DNA of 64,000 nucleotides, taken from positions 806,001 through 870,000 of the forward strand of contig NZ_OX352320.1 in NCBI RefSeq assembly GCF_947090785.1, given 5' to 3'. Positions 17,784 to 27,270 of this stretch are shown piece by piece. Source of the DNA: Rheinheimera sp. MM224. Its GTDB lineage: Bacteria > Pseudomonadota > Gammaproteobacteria > Enterobacterales > Alteromonadaceae. The position numbers were made by a program, and so were the translations under genes. Position 1 is the first letter of the stretch. The number at the start of each line of letters is the position of its first letter. The notes below the pieces were generated by a model. It was not told the DNA's origin. It was given only the letters and a program-made list of their open reading frames with translations, and did no database searches.

Positions 17784-19087
17784 ATCAACACTAAACAGAG
17801 CAAGATAGCGGGTAAGCCCATCAGGGCTGTCATCACAAAAAAGGCCTGATAGTCCATCACTTCAACCCAGCCGCCAGAAAATCCGCCTAAAAACTTGGGT
17901 AACAACAACATCAGGGAACTAAACAAAGCGTACTGTGTTGCAGTAAAGGCTAAGTTAACTAATGACGACAGGTATGCAATAAAAGCACTGGTGGCTATAC
18001 CGGCGCTTAAATTGTCAGCGGATATCACTGCAATCAATAAAGGTATGTTGTGACCTTGGGTACTCAGGTAACAATAAAGTAAATTGGTACATGCACTGAG
18101 CAACGCACCTAGCAATAATATCCTTAAGGTACCAAAGCTATTGATCAGCAAACCACCTAAAGCCGCACCAAGTAAGGTCATCAGTACGCCGAATATTTTG
18201 GAGACGCTGGCGACTTCTTCTTTACTAAATCCCATATCAACATAAAACACATTGGCCATCACGCCCATTACGACATCAGAAACTCGGTAACAGGCGATTA
18301 AACTTAAAATCAGTAAAGCATTCAGACCGTGACGGGCAAAAAAATCAACAAAAGGGCCTATCACTGCAACCTTTAACCAATTCAACAGCTTTTGGCTGAC
18401 TGAGTGATCGACAGAGCCAATCTTGATCTGGGGGTCAACTACAGGTTCAGGAGAGAGCAGGGTGGTCAATAATCCTAAAGCCATACAAGCCGCCATTACC
18501 AGATAAGTGGATTGCCATGCTTGAAGATCATAACCTGTGTCAGTGCTGCTGAATAAAGCTGCGATCCATAAAGTACCAGCGGATGAAAAGATCATAGCAA
18601 GGCGATAACCAGCCAGATAAGCCGCAGCCAGAACAGCTTGTAAGCGCTCTGGTGCAGCTTCAATACGATAGGCATCTATAGTGATGTCCTGAGTGGCTGA
18701 GGCGATAGCGAGTAATACAGCAAATAATGCCATCCACTTCAGATCAGTTTGTGGATCCAGACTGGCCATCATCAATATGGCTACAATCACCAGACTTTGT
18801 GACAACATCAGCCAGCTGCGACGTCTGCCCAGCCATTGTTTTAGGACAGGTAAGTTTAAATGGTCTATCAGTGGGGACCAGATAAATTTGACTGCATAAG
18901 CCATTGCCACCCAACTGAAATAACCTATTTGCTCACGCGAGACTCCTGCTTCTCTGAGCCAGAATGACAAAACCCCAAACACCAGCATTAACGGCAGACC
19001 TCCGGAGAAACCCAAAATAAAAATGGTCAATACCCGACGCTGGCAATAGAGTTGTAGTGAAGAGAAAAAAGCAGCAATAGCAGACAA
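17765..19087 (-). CDS. ampG: AmpG-type muropeptide MFS permease
   Basis: A 440-residue major facilitator protein with about twelve spans. It fits AmpG, which imports anhydro-muropeptides from the periplasm for cell-wall recycling. The start region reads FILGFSGGLPLMLVFGVLSFWL, and FIWSPLIDHL with GRRRSWLMLSQ matches the AmpG loop after span 2. The gene order rlmG, yajG-like, ppi, hypothetical, ampG with bolA nearby resembles the E. coli bolA-yajG-ampG cluster. The last six residues are encoded inside the shared terminator. Confidence 0.85.
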   Translation of the reverse strand: MSAIAAFFSSLQLYCQRRVLTIFILGFSGGLPLMLVFGVLSFWLREAGVSREQIGYFSWVAMAYAVKFIWSPLIDHLNLPVLKQWLGRRRSWLMLSQSLVIVAILMMASLDPQTDLKWMALFAVLLAIASATQDITIDAYRIEAAPERLQAVLAAAYLAGYRLAMIFSSAGTLWIAALFSSTDTGYDLQAWQSTYLVMAACMALGLLTTLLSPEPVVDPQIKIGSVDHSVSQKLLNWLKVAVIGPFVDFFARHGLNALLILSLIACYRVSDVVMGVMANVFYVDMGFSKEEVASVSKIFGVLMTLLGAALGGLLINSFGTLRILLLGALLSACTNLLYCYLSTQGHNIPLLIAVISADNLSAGIATSAFIAYLSSLVNLAFTATQYALFSSLMLLLPKFLGGFSGGWVEVMDYQAFFVMTALMGLPAILLCLVLIKKTPR

Positions 19088-19142
19088 GACGGCAGTCCGT
19101 GCAGAAATTAATGAGACCAGCTTACAGCTTCAATAAATTAGA

Positions 19143-19463
19143 TCAAGGTCTTACACCAACACAATAACAAGGCAGTTGACCATAACCATGTAAAAAGCTC
19201 AGGCAATACTGTAAGTCGCGACGAACTTCGCTGTTTTGCTTCAGTTCTGGCTCTGACCAGTATTCAATCTGATACAACAAATGCCAGAACACCTGCTCGC
19301 GCAAGGTTTCAGGTCGCCAGCTTCTGACTCGCAACTGCGACCATTCTTCCAGCGTGTCCCAGACAAATAAATGCAGTTCTCTGTGTGGCAAACGACCACG
19401 CAGGAAGCGGGAAAGGTAGAAAATCAACTGTCGTGATTTTTGTTCAATAAAGGGCTCTAACAT
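19143..19463 (-). CDS. Hypothetical protein, 106 residues
   Basis: I do not recognise the family. It is a cytoplasmic-looking, Arg- and Trp-rich helical protein with segments LIFYLSRFLRGRLPHRELH and FVWDTLEEWSQL, and a C-terminal CYCVG. ATG at 19463 is chosen because AGGGA lies about nine bases upstream; a GTG at 19490 would add nine residues. It sits between the cyclophilin and ampG on the same strand. Codon use looks like its neighbours. Its function cannot be assigned. Confidence 0.65.
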   Translation of the reverse strand: MLEPFIEQKSRQLIFYLSRFLRGRLPHRELHLFVWDTLEEWSQLRVRSWRPETLREQVFWHLLYQIEYWSEPELKQNSEVRRDLQYCLSFLHGYGQLPCYCVGVRP

Positions 19464-19530
19464 AGGTCTGATCCCTGTCAGAGCTGGCACCGCGCCAGCT
19501 CTGTGCGCTCAGGGCAAGTATAGTCGGGCT

Positions 19531-20136
19531 TTATTGTTCTGGCTGTAAAATCACTTGTTTTAAGATGATTGGCTGTTTAGGCACATTTTGCCAGCCAGTT
19601 TTTTCATCTGTATGGGTTTCCAGCAGCTTTATTTTTTCAAGTACTTCAAAGCCATCCTGGATTTGGCCAAAAACGGTATAACCCCAGTTTCTGCCAGGGT
19701 CCAGACTTGGATTATCGTTCAGATTAAAAAAGAACTGACTGGTGGCGCTGTGCGGATCGTTGTTACGAGCCATAGCTATACTACCAAACTGATTTTTTGT
19801 ACCATTACCGGACTCATTAAACACAGCCGGAAATTCGTCTACTGGCGCCATATCAGGTTTGTAGCCACCACCTTGCACCACAAATTCAGGTTCCAGCCGA
19901 TGAAACACTGTGTTGTCATAGGCCTTGATATTGACGTAACTCAGGAAGTTGTTCACTGCCAAAGGCGCTTTGGTTCTGTCCAGTTCGACTATGATGTCAC
20001 CCACTGAAGTGACCAGTTTTACCTTCGGAAACAAGTTGTTTTGCTGCACAAATTTGCCTGTAGGCTTGGTCATGTCGACAGCCGCCAGCGCAGAAATTGA
20101 AAACAGTGCAATCAGAGTTAAAGTAACCAGACGCAT
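19531..20136 (-). CDS. Periplasmic cyclophilin-type peptidyl-prolyl isomerase
   Basis: A 201-residue cyclophilin. An N-terminal signal peptide (about 1-18, ending SALA) sends it to the periplasm, as for PpiA. The fold is recognisable from VGDIIVELDRTKAPLAVNNF, YDNTVFHRL, FVVQGGGY, then SQFFFNLNDN and GYTVFGQIQDG. It catalyses cis-trans isomerisation of prolyl bonds during folding of exported proteins. Two catalytic-site positions (FHR and the FF of SQFFF) are conserved. It starts three bases after the lipoprotein gene stop, so the two are likely one transcript. Confidence 0.9.
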   Translation of the reverse strand: MRLVTLTLIALFSISALAAVDMTKPTGKFVQQNNLFPKVKLVTSVGDIIVELDRTKAPLAVNNFLSYVNIKAYDNTVFHRLEPEFVVQGGGYKPDMAPVDEFPAVFNESGNGTKNQFGSIAMARNNDPHSATSQFFFNLNDNPSLDPGRNWGYTVFGQIQDGFEVLEKIKLLETHTDEKTGWQNVPKQPIILKQVILQPEQ

Positions 20137-20139
20137 AAC

Positions 20140-20706
20140 TTATCCCTTCACGTACGAGTGCCAACTGCTGTCATTCAGTAACTCAGCCAGCACTTGCTCT
20201 GTTAATACCCGTAATTTCACTTCGGCCGCAGCATTGTCTAACTTAAATGGACCAGAGAAGCTGCTTTTGCCTGCATAGACTTTATCAAAAGAGCCATTGC
20301 TGTTTTGAATAGCAATACGCAGTTCCACATCGTTTTTCACCACATGCTCTACTGTGCGTTGATCAGCATCTGCTGATAACTTCAGAATTTGCACCGTCAT
20401 GGTGGTGATGCTGCTGGAGGTTAATTTTGCACCTTGCGCTGTCATCGCATCTGTTAAAGTGGATTCCAGCTGCTGCGCCAGATTATTGCTGGTTGGCAGG
20501 CTGGTGACTGAAGTGCCTTTGCGCAAAAAAAGCGTCTGATCAGAGGAGCGTTGATCCACTACAGTTAAAACAAACTCAGCGCCTGCTAAAGTTTTACTTT
20601 GGTTCCAGAACACTTGTGGCGTGACTAAAAAAGAAGACGAAGTGCTGCTACAGGCGGCAAGAGCCAGGCTGAAAGCTACCAATACAGAGCGCTTAAGAGA
20701 GGACAT
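20140..20706 (-). CDS. YajG-family lipoprotein
   Basis: A 188-residue predicted lipoprotein. Its N-terminus has a short basic start, a hydrophobic core and a lipobox LAAC with Cys19. The mature part holds a YajG-like domain with LTVVDQRSSDQTLFLRKG and later SSFSGPFKL. E. coli yajG lies next to ampG and bolA, as here, which supports the assignment. The molecular role is unknown. It starts two bases after the rlmG stop and is followed three bases on by the cyclophilin, forming a compact rlmG-yajG-ppi operon. Confidence 0.8.
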   Translation of the reverse strand: MSSLKRSVLVAFSLALAACSSTSSSFLVTPQVFWNQSKTLAGAEFVLTVVDQRSSDQTLFLRKGTSVTSLPTSNNLAQQLESTLTDAMTAQGAKLTSSSITTMTVQILKLSADADQRTVEHVVKNDVELRIAIQNSNGSFDKVYAGKSSFSGPFKLDNAAAEVKLRVLTEQVLAELLNDSSWHSYVKG

Positions 20707-20708
20707 GG

Positions 20709-21848
20709 TTATTTCCTTTTAGTTGATTCGAGGATCACAAATTTATTGTTACTGGCAATATGGCGACAACCACCCAGCAGTACCGTCATTTTTTCGTAAT
20801 AAGGCAAATGTCTGTTCGCGACTATACGTAACTTACCACCTGCTTTTAAACAACGTTTGGCATCGTTAAACATCTGCCATGCAATATGTTCTGTCACGGC
20901 TTGTTGTTGATGGAAAGGCGGATTACAAACCACATAATCCAGACTCTGATCGGCCTGAGTGGCTAAACAGTCGTCTGTTCTGAACTCAGCCTGAGACAAT
21001 AGTTCAGGTATGTTGGCTTCAACTGATGCTTTGGATGATGCCACAGCCATAAAAGAGTCATCGGTAAAAATCACTCTGGCTTCAGGTTGTTGTTTTAATA
21101 AGGCAACGCCAAGCACACCATTACCGCAACCTAAATCGGCCACTAAAGCGCCTGCATCCAGCACTGGTAAATGTTCCATCAGAAAGCGCGCACCTATATC
21201 CAGTTGCTCTTTCGCAAAGACATTGGCGTGATTGACTAGTGTCAGCTGATAATCAGGTAATTCCCATTGAATAGGGTAAGTAAAGGCACGAGCTTCACCA
21301 CGAGGGGTACAATGAATAGTCCGGCATTTTTTCTGGGCAAGAGAAGCCTGAGTTGCTCCTAATTCCTGCTCAAAAATAGCCAGTAAGTTTTTATGAATAT
21401 CTTTGGCTTTAGCTGCTGCGATAATGACAGTGTCAGGCCGAACCACCTGACTTAATTGCTGCAACATAAAGCGCAGATAACCGTGATTATTTGGCACTTT
21501 CAGCAGCACCAGATCCAAATCAGCTGGCAAAGCCGTAACACTGTCGATAAAACTGACGCTATCTACAGATAAACCGTTTTGTTGTCTGTTATGTACAGTG
21601 GCTTGTTGGCTTAATACAGAGTCGTTTTGCTGAATGTGTGGGTAGTCACCCAAAGCACAGGACAAAGCGCCAAACAAGTCGTGCATCACTAGGACTTTTA
21701 AGCCGGCGCGTTCATTGAGCAAAGGCAAGGCTTGCTGCAACAGCAATTCATCGGCTGCATCCCAGGCTTGTAAGCTGCGATTGCTTTGCCCCAGTGGTAA
21801 TCTGTCCAGCTGCAGTTGCTTGTCAGCGACGGTAAAAATAGTATTCAT
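20709..21848 (-). CDS. rlmG: 23S rRNA (guanine-N2)-methyltransferase RlmG
   Basis: Methylates G1835 of 23S rRNA. It has 379 residues from ATG 21848, matching E. coli RlmG (378). The SAM-binding motif is VADLGCGNGVLGVALL and the catalytic motif is VVCNPPFHQQ. The N-terminal half is the degenerate duplicated methyltransferase domain, opening with LQAWDAADELLLQQ as in the family. The open frame runs 54 codons further upstream, but this part does not align and overlaps the divergent AlkB-like gene. No strong ribosome site is seen. Confidence 0.93.
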   Translation of the reverse strand: MNTIFTVADKQLQLDRLPLGQSNRSLQAWDAADELLLQQALPLLNERAGLKVLVMHDLFGALSCALGDYPHIQQNDSVLSQQATVHNRQQNGLSVDSVSFIDSVTALPADLDLVLLKVPNNHGYLRFMLQQLSQVVRPDTVIIAAAKAKDIHKNLLAIFEQELGATQASLAQKKCRTIHCTPRGEARAFTYPIQWELPDYQLTLVNHANVFAKEQLDIGARFLMEHLPVLDAGALVADLGCGNGVLGVALLKQQPEARVIFTDDSFMAVASSKASVEANIPELLSQAEFRTDDCLATQADQSLDYVVCNPPFHQQQAVTEHIAWQMFNDAKRCLKAGGKLRIVANRHLPYYEKMTVLLGGCRHIASNNKFVILESTKRK

Positions 21849-21880
21849 GCCATTCAACTTAAAGAAGAGAAGGTTGTATT

Positions 21881-22504
21881 TTGACACGTGCACACCAGAG
21901 CGACAACCATGGATCGTTGCAACACTTTGTATTACCGCAAGCAGAGTTATTATTTTGGCCTCGCTGGCTCTCGCCAGAGCAGGCAGAGCGCTGTTATCAG
22001 CAATTGGCACAGCAATTAAACTGGCAACAGCCAGCGATAAAAATCTTTGGCAAAGCCGTGCTTATTCCAAGGCAGCAGGTCTGGATGGGGGATCCGCACT
22101 GCAGTTACAAATATTCAGGCGTATTATTTGAGCCTGAACCCTGGCACCCTTTGGTCAGGCAACTCACAGACCGGGTGAATCAGCTCTGTCAGACCCGCTT
22201 TAATTCAGTACTGCTGAACTGGTATGCTGATGGACAGCAGCATATGGGTTGGCATAGTGATGATGAAGCTGAACTTGGACAAGACCCGCAAATTGCCTCG
22301 TTAAGTTTGGGTCAGCCGCGTTTTTTTGATTTAAAGCACAAGAACTTAGGGACGCAGCTGAAGCTGGAGTTGGGACATGGGTCTTTGTTGCTGATGGCGG
22401 GCCAATGCCAGCAGCATTGGCAGCACCGAGTGCCAAAAATGGCTTCAGCCATAGAGGGACGCATAAACCTGACTTTCCGTGAAATCAAGCAAAAAACAAC
22501 TTAA
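21881..22504 (+). CDS. AlkB-like 2-oxoglutarate/Fe(II) dioxygenase
   Basis: A 207-residue dioxygenase of the AlkB type that removes alkyl groups from nucleic acid bases by oxidation. The Fe ligands are His125 and Asp127 (GWHSDDEAE) and His182 (QHRVPK); Arg194 and Arg200 (GRINLTFR) bind 2-oxoglutarate and substrate. The compact form with YKYSG and SLSLGQPRFF resembles ALKBH2/3-type bacterial proteins more than E. coli AlkB. The likely start is TTG at 21881 after AGAGAAGG. It is divergent from rlmG with only about 30 bp between them, so the promoters overlap. Confidence 0.88.
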   Translation: MTRAHQSDNHGSLQHFVLPQAELLFWPRWLSPEQAERCYQQLAQQLNWQQPAIKIFGKAVLIPRQQVWMGDPHCSYKYSGVLFEPEPWHPLVRQLTDRVNQLCQTRFNSVLLNWYADGQQHMGWHSDDEAELGQDPQIASLSLGQPRFFDLKHKNLGTQLKLELGHGSLLLMAGQCQQHWQHRVPKMASAIEGRINLTFREIKQKTT

Positions 22505-22627
22505 TTATATTTTCTCTATGGCAGCAGTCGCTTAGCAGGTTTTCCTTCACTTTCGCAAAAAAGCGGGCTGACAAGGCGCAATGCCTTAACTAGAGTAGAA
22601 GCGAGGGAGCAATAAAGGGGTTCAGCT

Positions 22628-22969
22628 ATGTTGGTTCATACCGCAATAGAACAGAAGTTATTGAGCGCATTTGATCCTGTGTTCCTTGACGTGGTCAATG
22701 AAAGCCATATGCACAGTGTGGCACCGGGTTCAGAGTCACATTTTAAAGTCGTGATAGTGACAAATGCCTTTGATGGCATGAGATTGTTAAACCGCCACAG
22801 AGCAGTCAATGCCATAGTGGCCGAGGAGTTAGCCGAAAAAATTCATGCTTTAGCCTTGCATACCTATACGCCGGGTGAATGGTACGAGTATTACGCCGAA
22901 AAACCACCGGCTTCGCCTAAATGTTTTGGTGGCAGTAAAAGAGAGAAAACTGCCTTGCCGGAGTCCTGA
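22628..22969 (+). CDS. bolA: BolA family protein
   Basis: A 113-residue BolA protein, with the ESHMHSV motif that carries a cluster-binding His, then HFKVVIVTNAFDGMRLLNRHRAV and the HALALHTYTPGEW segment with a second conserved His. BolA proteins partner monothiol glutaredoxins in Fe-S handling and affect cell shape and stress response. The residues after about 92 form a low-complexity tail. Its position near ampG and a yajG-like gene recalls E. coli. A perfect 13-bp hairpin follows the gene. Confidence 0.93.
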   Translation: MLVHTAIEQKLLSAFDPVFLDVVNESHMHSVAPGSESHFKVVIVTNAFDGMRLLNRHRAVNAIVAEELAEKIHALALHTYTPGEWYEYYAEKPPASPKCFGGSKREKTALPES

Positions 22970-22978
22970 GATCCTACT

Positions 22979-23008
22979 AAGTTAAAGCGTCGTAAGACGC
23001 TTTAACTT
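22979..23008 (+). terminator. Strong hairpin after bolA
   Basis: AAGTTAAAGCGTC and GACGCTTTAACTT form a perfect 13-bp stem around GTAA. The following T tract is weak (TA, then TCC), so it may be an inefficient terminator or a 3'-end stabiliser. The 150 bases on to fabV show no further gene. Confidence 0.65.
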
Positions 23009-23164
23009 TATCCACTGCTGTATTTTGTTTTGGTCATACAGCTCCAGATGTGACTAAGTTCTTGTTTTTAAATCCACAATGCTGCTATTTTTGCTGATCA
23101 GACCTGTTTTTTAAGCTAACGGCTTAAACTAGCTGACAATTTTCAACCAACAATAGGTTTTGTT

Positions 23165-24358
23165 ATGGTTATCCAACCTAAAATTCGTGGTTTTATCTGC
23201 ACTAACGCGCATCCGGTCGGTTGTGCTGCTCATGTGCAAGAACAAATTGATTATGTCAAAGCCAAAGGCCCTGTGGCCGGTGGCCCAAAAAATGTATTAG
23301 TTATCGGTGCTTCAACAGGTTATGGCCTGGCTTCCCGTATTACTTCTGCTTTTGCTTCAGGTGCTAAAACCTTAGGTATCTTTTTTGAAAAAGAACCTAC
23401 CGAAGGCAAAACGGCTTCTGCTGGCTGGTACAACACTGTGGCTTTTGAACAGGCTGCAGCTGCTGAAGGTTTGTGGAATAAGCACCTGAACGGTGATGCC
23501 TTTACCGACGAATTAAAATCTCAGGCTATTGATTTAATCCGTCGTGAGATGGGCAAAATTGATTTAGTGGTCTACAGCCTGGCAGCGCCTCGTCGTAAAG
23601 ACCCAGTGACTGGCGAAGTGTATAGCTCCGTATTAAAGCCGATAGCTCAGGCTTATACAGCCAAGACGTTAAACACCAGCAAACGTGAAATTGAAAGCGT
23701 TTCTGTTGAACCTGCATCCGATGAAGAAATCTTCAATACCGTCAAAGTCATGGGTGGGGAAGATTGGGAGCGCTGGCTGGATCAGCTGCACGCTGCTGGT
23801 GTTTTAGCTGAAGGTTGTCAGACCGTTGCTTATACTTATATTGGTAAAGAGCTGACCTGGCCAATCTATGGCAAAGCCACTATCGGCAAAGCCAAAGAAG
23901 ACTTAGACCGTGCTGCTACTGCTATTACGCAAAAACTGGATTCAGTTGCAGGTCATGCTTATGTGGCTTCATTGAAAGCTTTAGTGACACAAGCCAGTTC
24001 AGCCATTCCTATTATGCCGCTGTATATCTCCTTGTTGTACCGCGTAATGAAAGCCGAAGGCACCCATGAAGGTTGTATCGAACAGATTTATGGTTTGTTC
24101 CAGCAAGCACTTTACAACAACAGCCGCACTTTAGATGAAGGCGGTCGTCTGCGTATGGATGGCAAAGAATTGTCTGATCATATTCAGTCTGCGGTAAAAG
24201 ACTTATGGGGTCAGGTGACCACAGAAAACATTGATGAGCTGACCGACTACAAGGGTTATCACAATGAATTCCTGCGGTTATTCGGTTTTGGCTACAGCCA
24301 TGTCGATTACGACGCCGATGTGCCGGCTTTATTGCCGCTGAAAAATCTGGTGCAGTAA
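23165..24358 (+). CDS. fabV: Trans-2-enoyl-ACP/CoA reductase FabV
   Basis: Carries out the last reductive step of each fatty-acid elongation cycle using NADH. It has 397 residues, a normal FabV length. VIGASTGYGLASRI is the nucleotide-binding turn. The enlarged short-chain-reductase catalytic pair is Tyr235-x8-Lys244, the spacing that separates FabV from FabI. FabV enzymes are known to tolerate triclosan. It is a single gene with its own terminator. Confidence 0.96.
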   Translation: MVIQPKIRGFICTNAHPVGCAAHVQEQIDYVKAKGPVAGGPKNVLVIGASTGYGLASRITSAFASGAKTLGIFFEKEPTEGKTASAGWYNTVAFEQAAAAEGLWNKHLNGDAFTDELKSQAIDLIRREMGKIDLVVYSLAAPRRKDPVTGEVYSSVLKPIAQAYTAKTLNTSKREIESVSVEPASDEEIFNTVKVMGGEDWERWLDQLHAAGVLAEGCQTVAYTYIGKELTWPIYGKATIGKAKEDLDRAATAITQKLDSVAGHAYVASLKALVTQASSAIPIMPLYISLLYRVMKAEGTHEGCIEQIYGLFQQALYNNSRTLDEGGRLRMDGKELSDHIQSAVKDLWGQVTTENIDELTDYKGYHNEFLRLFGFGYSHVDYDADVPALLPLKNLVQ

Positions 24359-24363
24359 CTTTG

Positions 24364-24388
24364 AAAAGCCGCTTCATGCGGCTTTTTT
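24364..24388 (+). terminator. Terminator of fabV
   Basis: AAAAGCCGC and GCGGCTTTT form a 9-bp stem around TTCAT, and the T run reaches 24388. Confidence 0.92.
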
Positions 24389-24558
24389 ATAGTGCGTCGA
24401 AAATGCGGGTACGTTATTTCGACTCCAGAGCACCAGACTCTTCAGTTTTATCCTAATTTGGCCGCACTAAAGCATCAGCGAAAGGCAAAGTTAAAAATCT
24501 TGTCTACACTGAGCTCACGTCGGCTGAAATGCCGGATAATTTTGTTGATTAACATAGA

Positions 24559-24583
24559 TAGCACTTATGTTTAGTGCTAGAAT
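24559..24583 (+). promoter_or_regulatory. Likely nqr promoter with overlapping dyad
   Basis: TGCTAGAAT (24575-24583) fits an extended -10 element. A perfect 7-bp inverted repeat, TAGCACT at 24559-24565 and AGTGCTA at 24573-24579, overlaps it and could be an operator. No -35 hexamer stands out. Transcription would start near 24590, leaving a leader of about 120 bases. Upstream, 24389-24558 shows no gene. Confidence 0.45.
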
Positions 24584-24595
24584 CCGCGACTTTGG

Positions 24596-24710
24596 TACGT
24601 GTGTCCGCCACCTGCAACAGAGGTTAGGCTGTTGAGGTCCCGGATGCTACGCGCGGCGAGCAGCCGATAAACCAGGCCCTGTTTCTTCCCGTTAAAAGTG
24701 CAAGTACGTA
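24596..24710 (+). promoter_or_regulatory. Structured 5' leader of the nqr operon
   Basis: The leader can form ACCT-G-CAACAG (24610-24620) paired with CTGTTG-AGGT (24629-24638), a 10-bp stem with one bulged G. A second hairpin is possible around 24645-24665. TACGT at 24596-24600 can pair with ACGTA at 24706-24710, which would close the whole leader over the nqrA start. No ordinary ribosome site precedes nqrA. A candidate RNA upstream of nqrA has been named in Marinomonas (nqrA-Marinomonas motif, from memory); I cannot say whether this is the same. Confidence 0.4.
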
Positions 24711-26044
24711 TGATAAAAATCAAAAAAGGATTGGACATTCCCCTTTCGGGCAGTCCCAAACAAGACATACACGATGGTCCGTCCATCAAACACGTTGCTG
24801 TACTAGGCGAAGAGTACGTCGGTATGCGTCCTACAATGCTGGTAGAGGTTGGGGACCGTGTGAAAAAAGGTCAGGCTCTTTTTGAAGACAAAAAGAATCC
24901 TGGCGTATTTTTCACGGCGTCTGTTGCCGGTACAGTCAAAGAAATCAACCGCGGTGCTAAGCGTGTGTTGCAGTCTGTTGTGATTGAAGCTGAAGGTGAC
25001 GAGTCCGTTGCTTTTGATTCATTTACCGCTGCAGAACTTGCTTCGTTAACTGTTGAACAAGTGAAGAAGAACTTAACAGGTTCAGGTTTGTGGACTGCTT
25101 TACGCACCAGACCATTCAGCACTTCGCCAGCTGTTGACAGCATGGCTCGCGCTATTTTCGTCACTGCTATGGATACCAATCCACTGGCCGCTGATCCGAC
25201 TGTAGTGATAGCGCAGCGCAGCGCAGACTTCAGCAATGGTTTAACAGTGTTATCCCGTTTGTCTGACAAAGTCTATCTGTGTAAAAAAGCAGGTGCGTCA
25301 GTGCCTTCAGTTCCTGCAGTGCAGGTTGAAGAGTTTGACGGTCCACACCCTGCTGGTTTACCAGGCACTCATATCCATTTCCTCGACCCTGTCAGCATTA
25401 AAAAAGTGGTTTGGCATATCAACTATCAGGATGTAATTGCGATCGGCGCTCTCTTCACTTCAGGTCAACTGAATGCTGAGCGTGTGATCTCTTTAGCCGG
25501 TCCTGTAGTGAAAAATCCACGTTTAGTGAAAACAGTCTTGGGTGCTTCTATTGCTGAACTGACTGCGGGTGAGCTGCAAGATGGTCAGAACCGTATCATT
25601 TCTGGTTCTGTATTATCAGGCGCTGCTGCAGGTGGTGTGCATGGCTATCTGGGACGTTTCCACAACCAGATTTCTGTGTTGGCAGAAGGGTATGAAAAAG
25701 AGTTTTTAGGCTGGGCTATGCCTGGTTCTGACAAATTCTCTGTGACCCGCGCTTACTTATCTCATTTAAATCCTAAACGCCTGTTTAATATGACCACCAG
25801 CACCAATGGTTCGTCACGTGCCATGGTACCAATCGGTAACTATGAACGTGTTATGCCGCTGGACATTCTGCCAACTCTGTTATTACGTGACCTGTTGGTC
25901 GGTGATACAGATGGCGCGGTCTCTTTAGGTTGTTTAGAGCTGGATGAAGAAGATTTGGCGTTATCTACCTTTGTATGCCCTGGTAAATATGACTATGGCG
26001 TAGCACTGCGTGATTGCCTGGCGACTATCCAGAAGGAAGGCTAA
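24710..26044 (+). CDS. nqrA: Na+-translocating NADH:quinone reductase subunit A
   Basis: The peripheral NqrA subunit of the six-subunit respiratory sodium pump. The start [14 protein letters not shown] matches the family, so ATG 24710 is used rather than the GTG at 24698. It has 444 residues, as in Vibrio NqrA (about 446). The N-terminal part looks like a biotinyl-lipoyl fold ([21 protein letters not shown]). NqrA lies on the cytoplasmic side. It is the first gene of nqrABCDEF, and nqrB starts two bases after its stop. Confidence 0.97.
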   Translation: MIKIKKGLDIPLSGSPKQDIHDGPSIKHVAVLGEEYVGMRPTMLVEVGDRVKKGQALFEDKKNPGVFFTASVAGTVKEINRGAKRVLQSVVIEAEGDESVAFDSFTAAELASLTVEQVKKNLTGSGLWTALRTRPFSTSPAVDSMARAIFVTAMDTNPLAADPTVVIAQRSADFSNGLTVLSRLSDKVYLCKKAGASVPSVPAVQVEEFDGPHPAGLPGTHIHFLDPVSIKKVVWHINYQDVIAIGALFTSGQLNAERVISLAGPVVKNPRLVKTVLGASIAELTAGELQDGQNRIISGSVLSGAAAGGVHGYLGRFHNQISVLAEGYEKEFLGWAMPGSDKFSVTRAYLSHLNPKRLFNMTTSTNGSSRAMVPIGNYERVMPLDILPTLLLRDLLVGDTDGAVSLGCLELDEEDLALSTFVCPGKYDYGVALRDCLATIQKEG

Positions 26045-26046
26045 AA

Positions 26047-27270
26047 ATGGGTTTAAAGCATTTTTTAGAAAGTATTGAGCCTCAGTTCGAAAAAGGCGGT
26101 AAATACGAAAAGTGGTATGCTTTATACGAAGCTGCTGCAACAATTTTCTATACCCCAGGTCTGGTGACCAAAGCGGGTACTCATGTGCGTGACAGTATCG
26201 ATCTGAAACGTATTATGATTTTTGTCTGGTTAATGTTATTCCCTGCACTGTTTTTTGGTATGTTCAATATCGGTCATCAGGCGGTTATCGCGCTGCAGGC
26301 TGGTTTTGGTATGCCTGACACCTGGCAGGTGGGCTTGTTCCAGTTACTTGGCGGTGAATTAACTGCTGAATCAGGCTGGGGCAGCAAAATGTGGTACGGC
26401 GCCGTTTGGTTCCTGCCTATTTATGCAACTGTCTTTATTGTCGGCGGTTTCTGGGAAGTGTTGTTTGCTTCTGTGCGTAAGCATGAAATCAACGAAGGCT
26501 TCTTTGTAACCTCTATTCTGTTCGCCTTAATTCTTCCTGCTTCTATCCCTCTGTGGCAAGCCGCTTTAGGTATTACCTTTGGTGTGGTTGTAGCGAAAGA
26601 AGTCTTTGGTGGTACAGGTCGTAACTTCTTAAACCCAGCGTTAGCTGGTCGTGCTTTCCTGTTCTTTGCTTACCCGGCACAGATTTCAGGCGACAAAGTA
26701 TGGACAGTCGCTGACGGCTACTCAGGCGCTACCTGGTTATCTAATGCTGCAAGTGGTTTAGCTGCGAATGGTGAAAAAGCTGTAGATTGGTCTATCAACC
26801 AGCAATGGTGGGATGCGTTTTATGGTTTTATCCCAGGTTCAGTCGGTGAAACCTCTTTCTTAGCTCTGATGATTGGTGGCTTAGCCTTAATCTACTTCCG
26901 TATCGCTTCATGGCGCATTGTGCTGGGTGTGATGGTGGGTACTGCTGTTTTCGCCACTATGTTCAATATGATCGGTTCAGAAACAAACCCTATGTTTGCT
27001 ATGCCTTGGTACTGGCATATTGTGTTAGGCGGTTTTGCTATCGGTATGTTCTTTATGGCAACCGATCCGGTATCTGCTTCTTTCACAAACCCAGGTAAAT
27101 GGGCGTACGGTATCCTGATTGGTTTTATGGTGGTGATGATCCGTGTGGTTAACCCTGCTTACCCTGAAGGTATGATGTTAGCTATTTTGTTCGCTAACTT
27201 ATTTGCACCATTGTTTGACTATATGGTGGCTCAGGCGAACATCAATCGGAGGCTTGCCCGTAATGTTTAG
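26047..27270 (+). CDS. nqrB: Na+-NQR subunit B
   Basis: A 407-residue inner-membrane subunit with about ten spans, the main sodium-translocating subunit. It binds riboflavin and a covalent FMN. The flavinylation motif is DGYSGAT with Thr229 as the FMN acceptor (T236 in Vibrio cholerae). [18 protein letters not shown] is a strongly conserved stretch. The start is set at MGLKHFLE, where the family begins. It overlaps nqrC by eight bases. Confidence 0.97.
   Translation: MGLKHFLESIEPQFEKGGKYEKWYALYEAAATIFYTPGLVTKAGTHVRDSIDLKRIMIFVWLMLFPALFFGMFNIGHQAVIALQAGFGMPDTWQVGLFQLLGGELTAESGWGSKMWYGAVWFLPIYATVFIVGGFWEVLFASVRKHEINEGFFVTSILFALILPASIPLWQAALGITFGVVVAKEVFGGTGRNFLNPALAGRAFLFFAYPAQISGDKVWTVADGYSGATWLSNAASGLAANGEKAVDWSINQQWWDAFYGFIPGSVGETSFLALMIGGLALIYFRIASWRIVLGVMVGTAVFATMFNMIGSETNPMFAMPWYWHIVLGGFAIGMFFMATDPVSASFTNPGKWAYGILIGFMVVMIRVVNPAYPEGMMLAILFANLFAPLFDYMVAQANINRRLARNV

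Noticed and set aside
21849..22010. 54-codon N-terminal extension of rlmG
   Set aside because: It overlaps the divergent AlkB-like gene, and the family starts at the Met at 21848.
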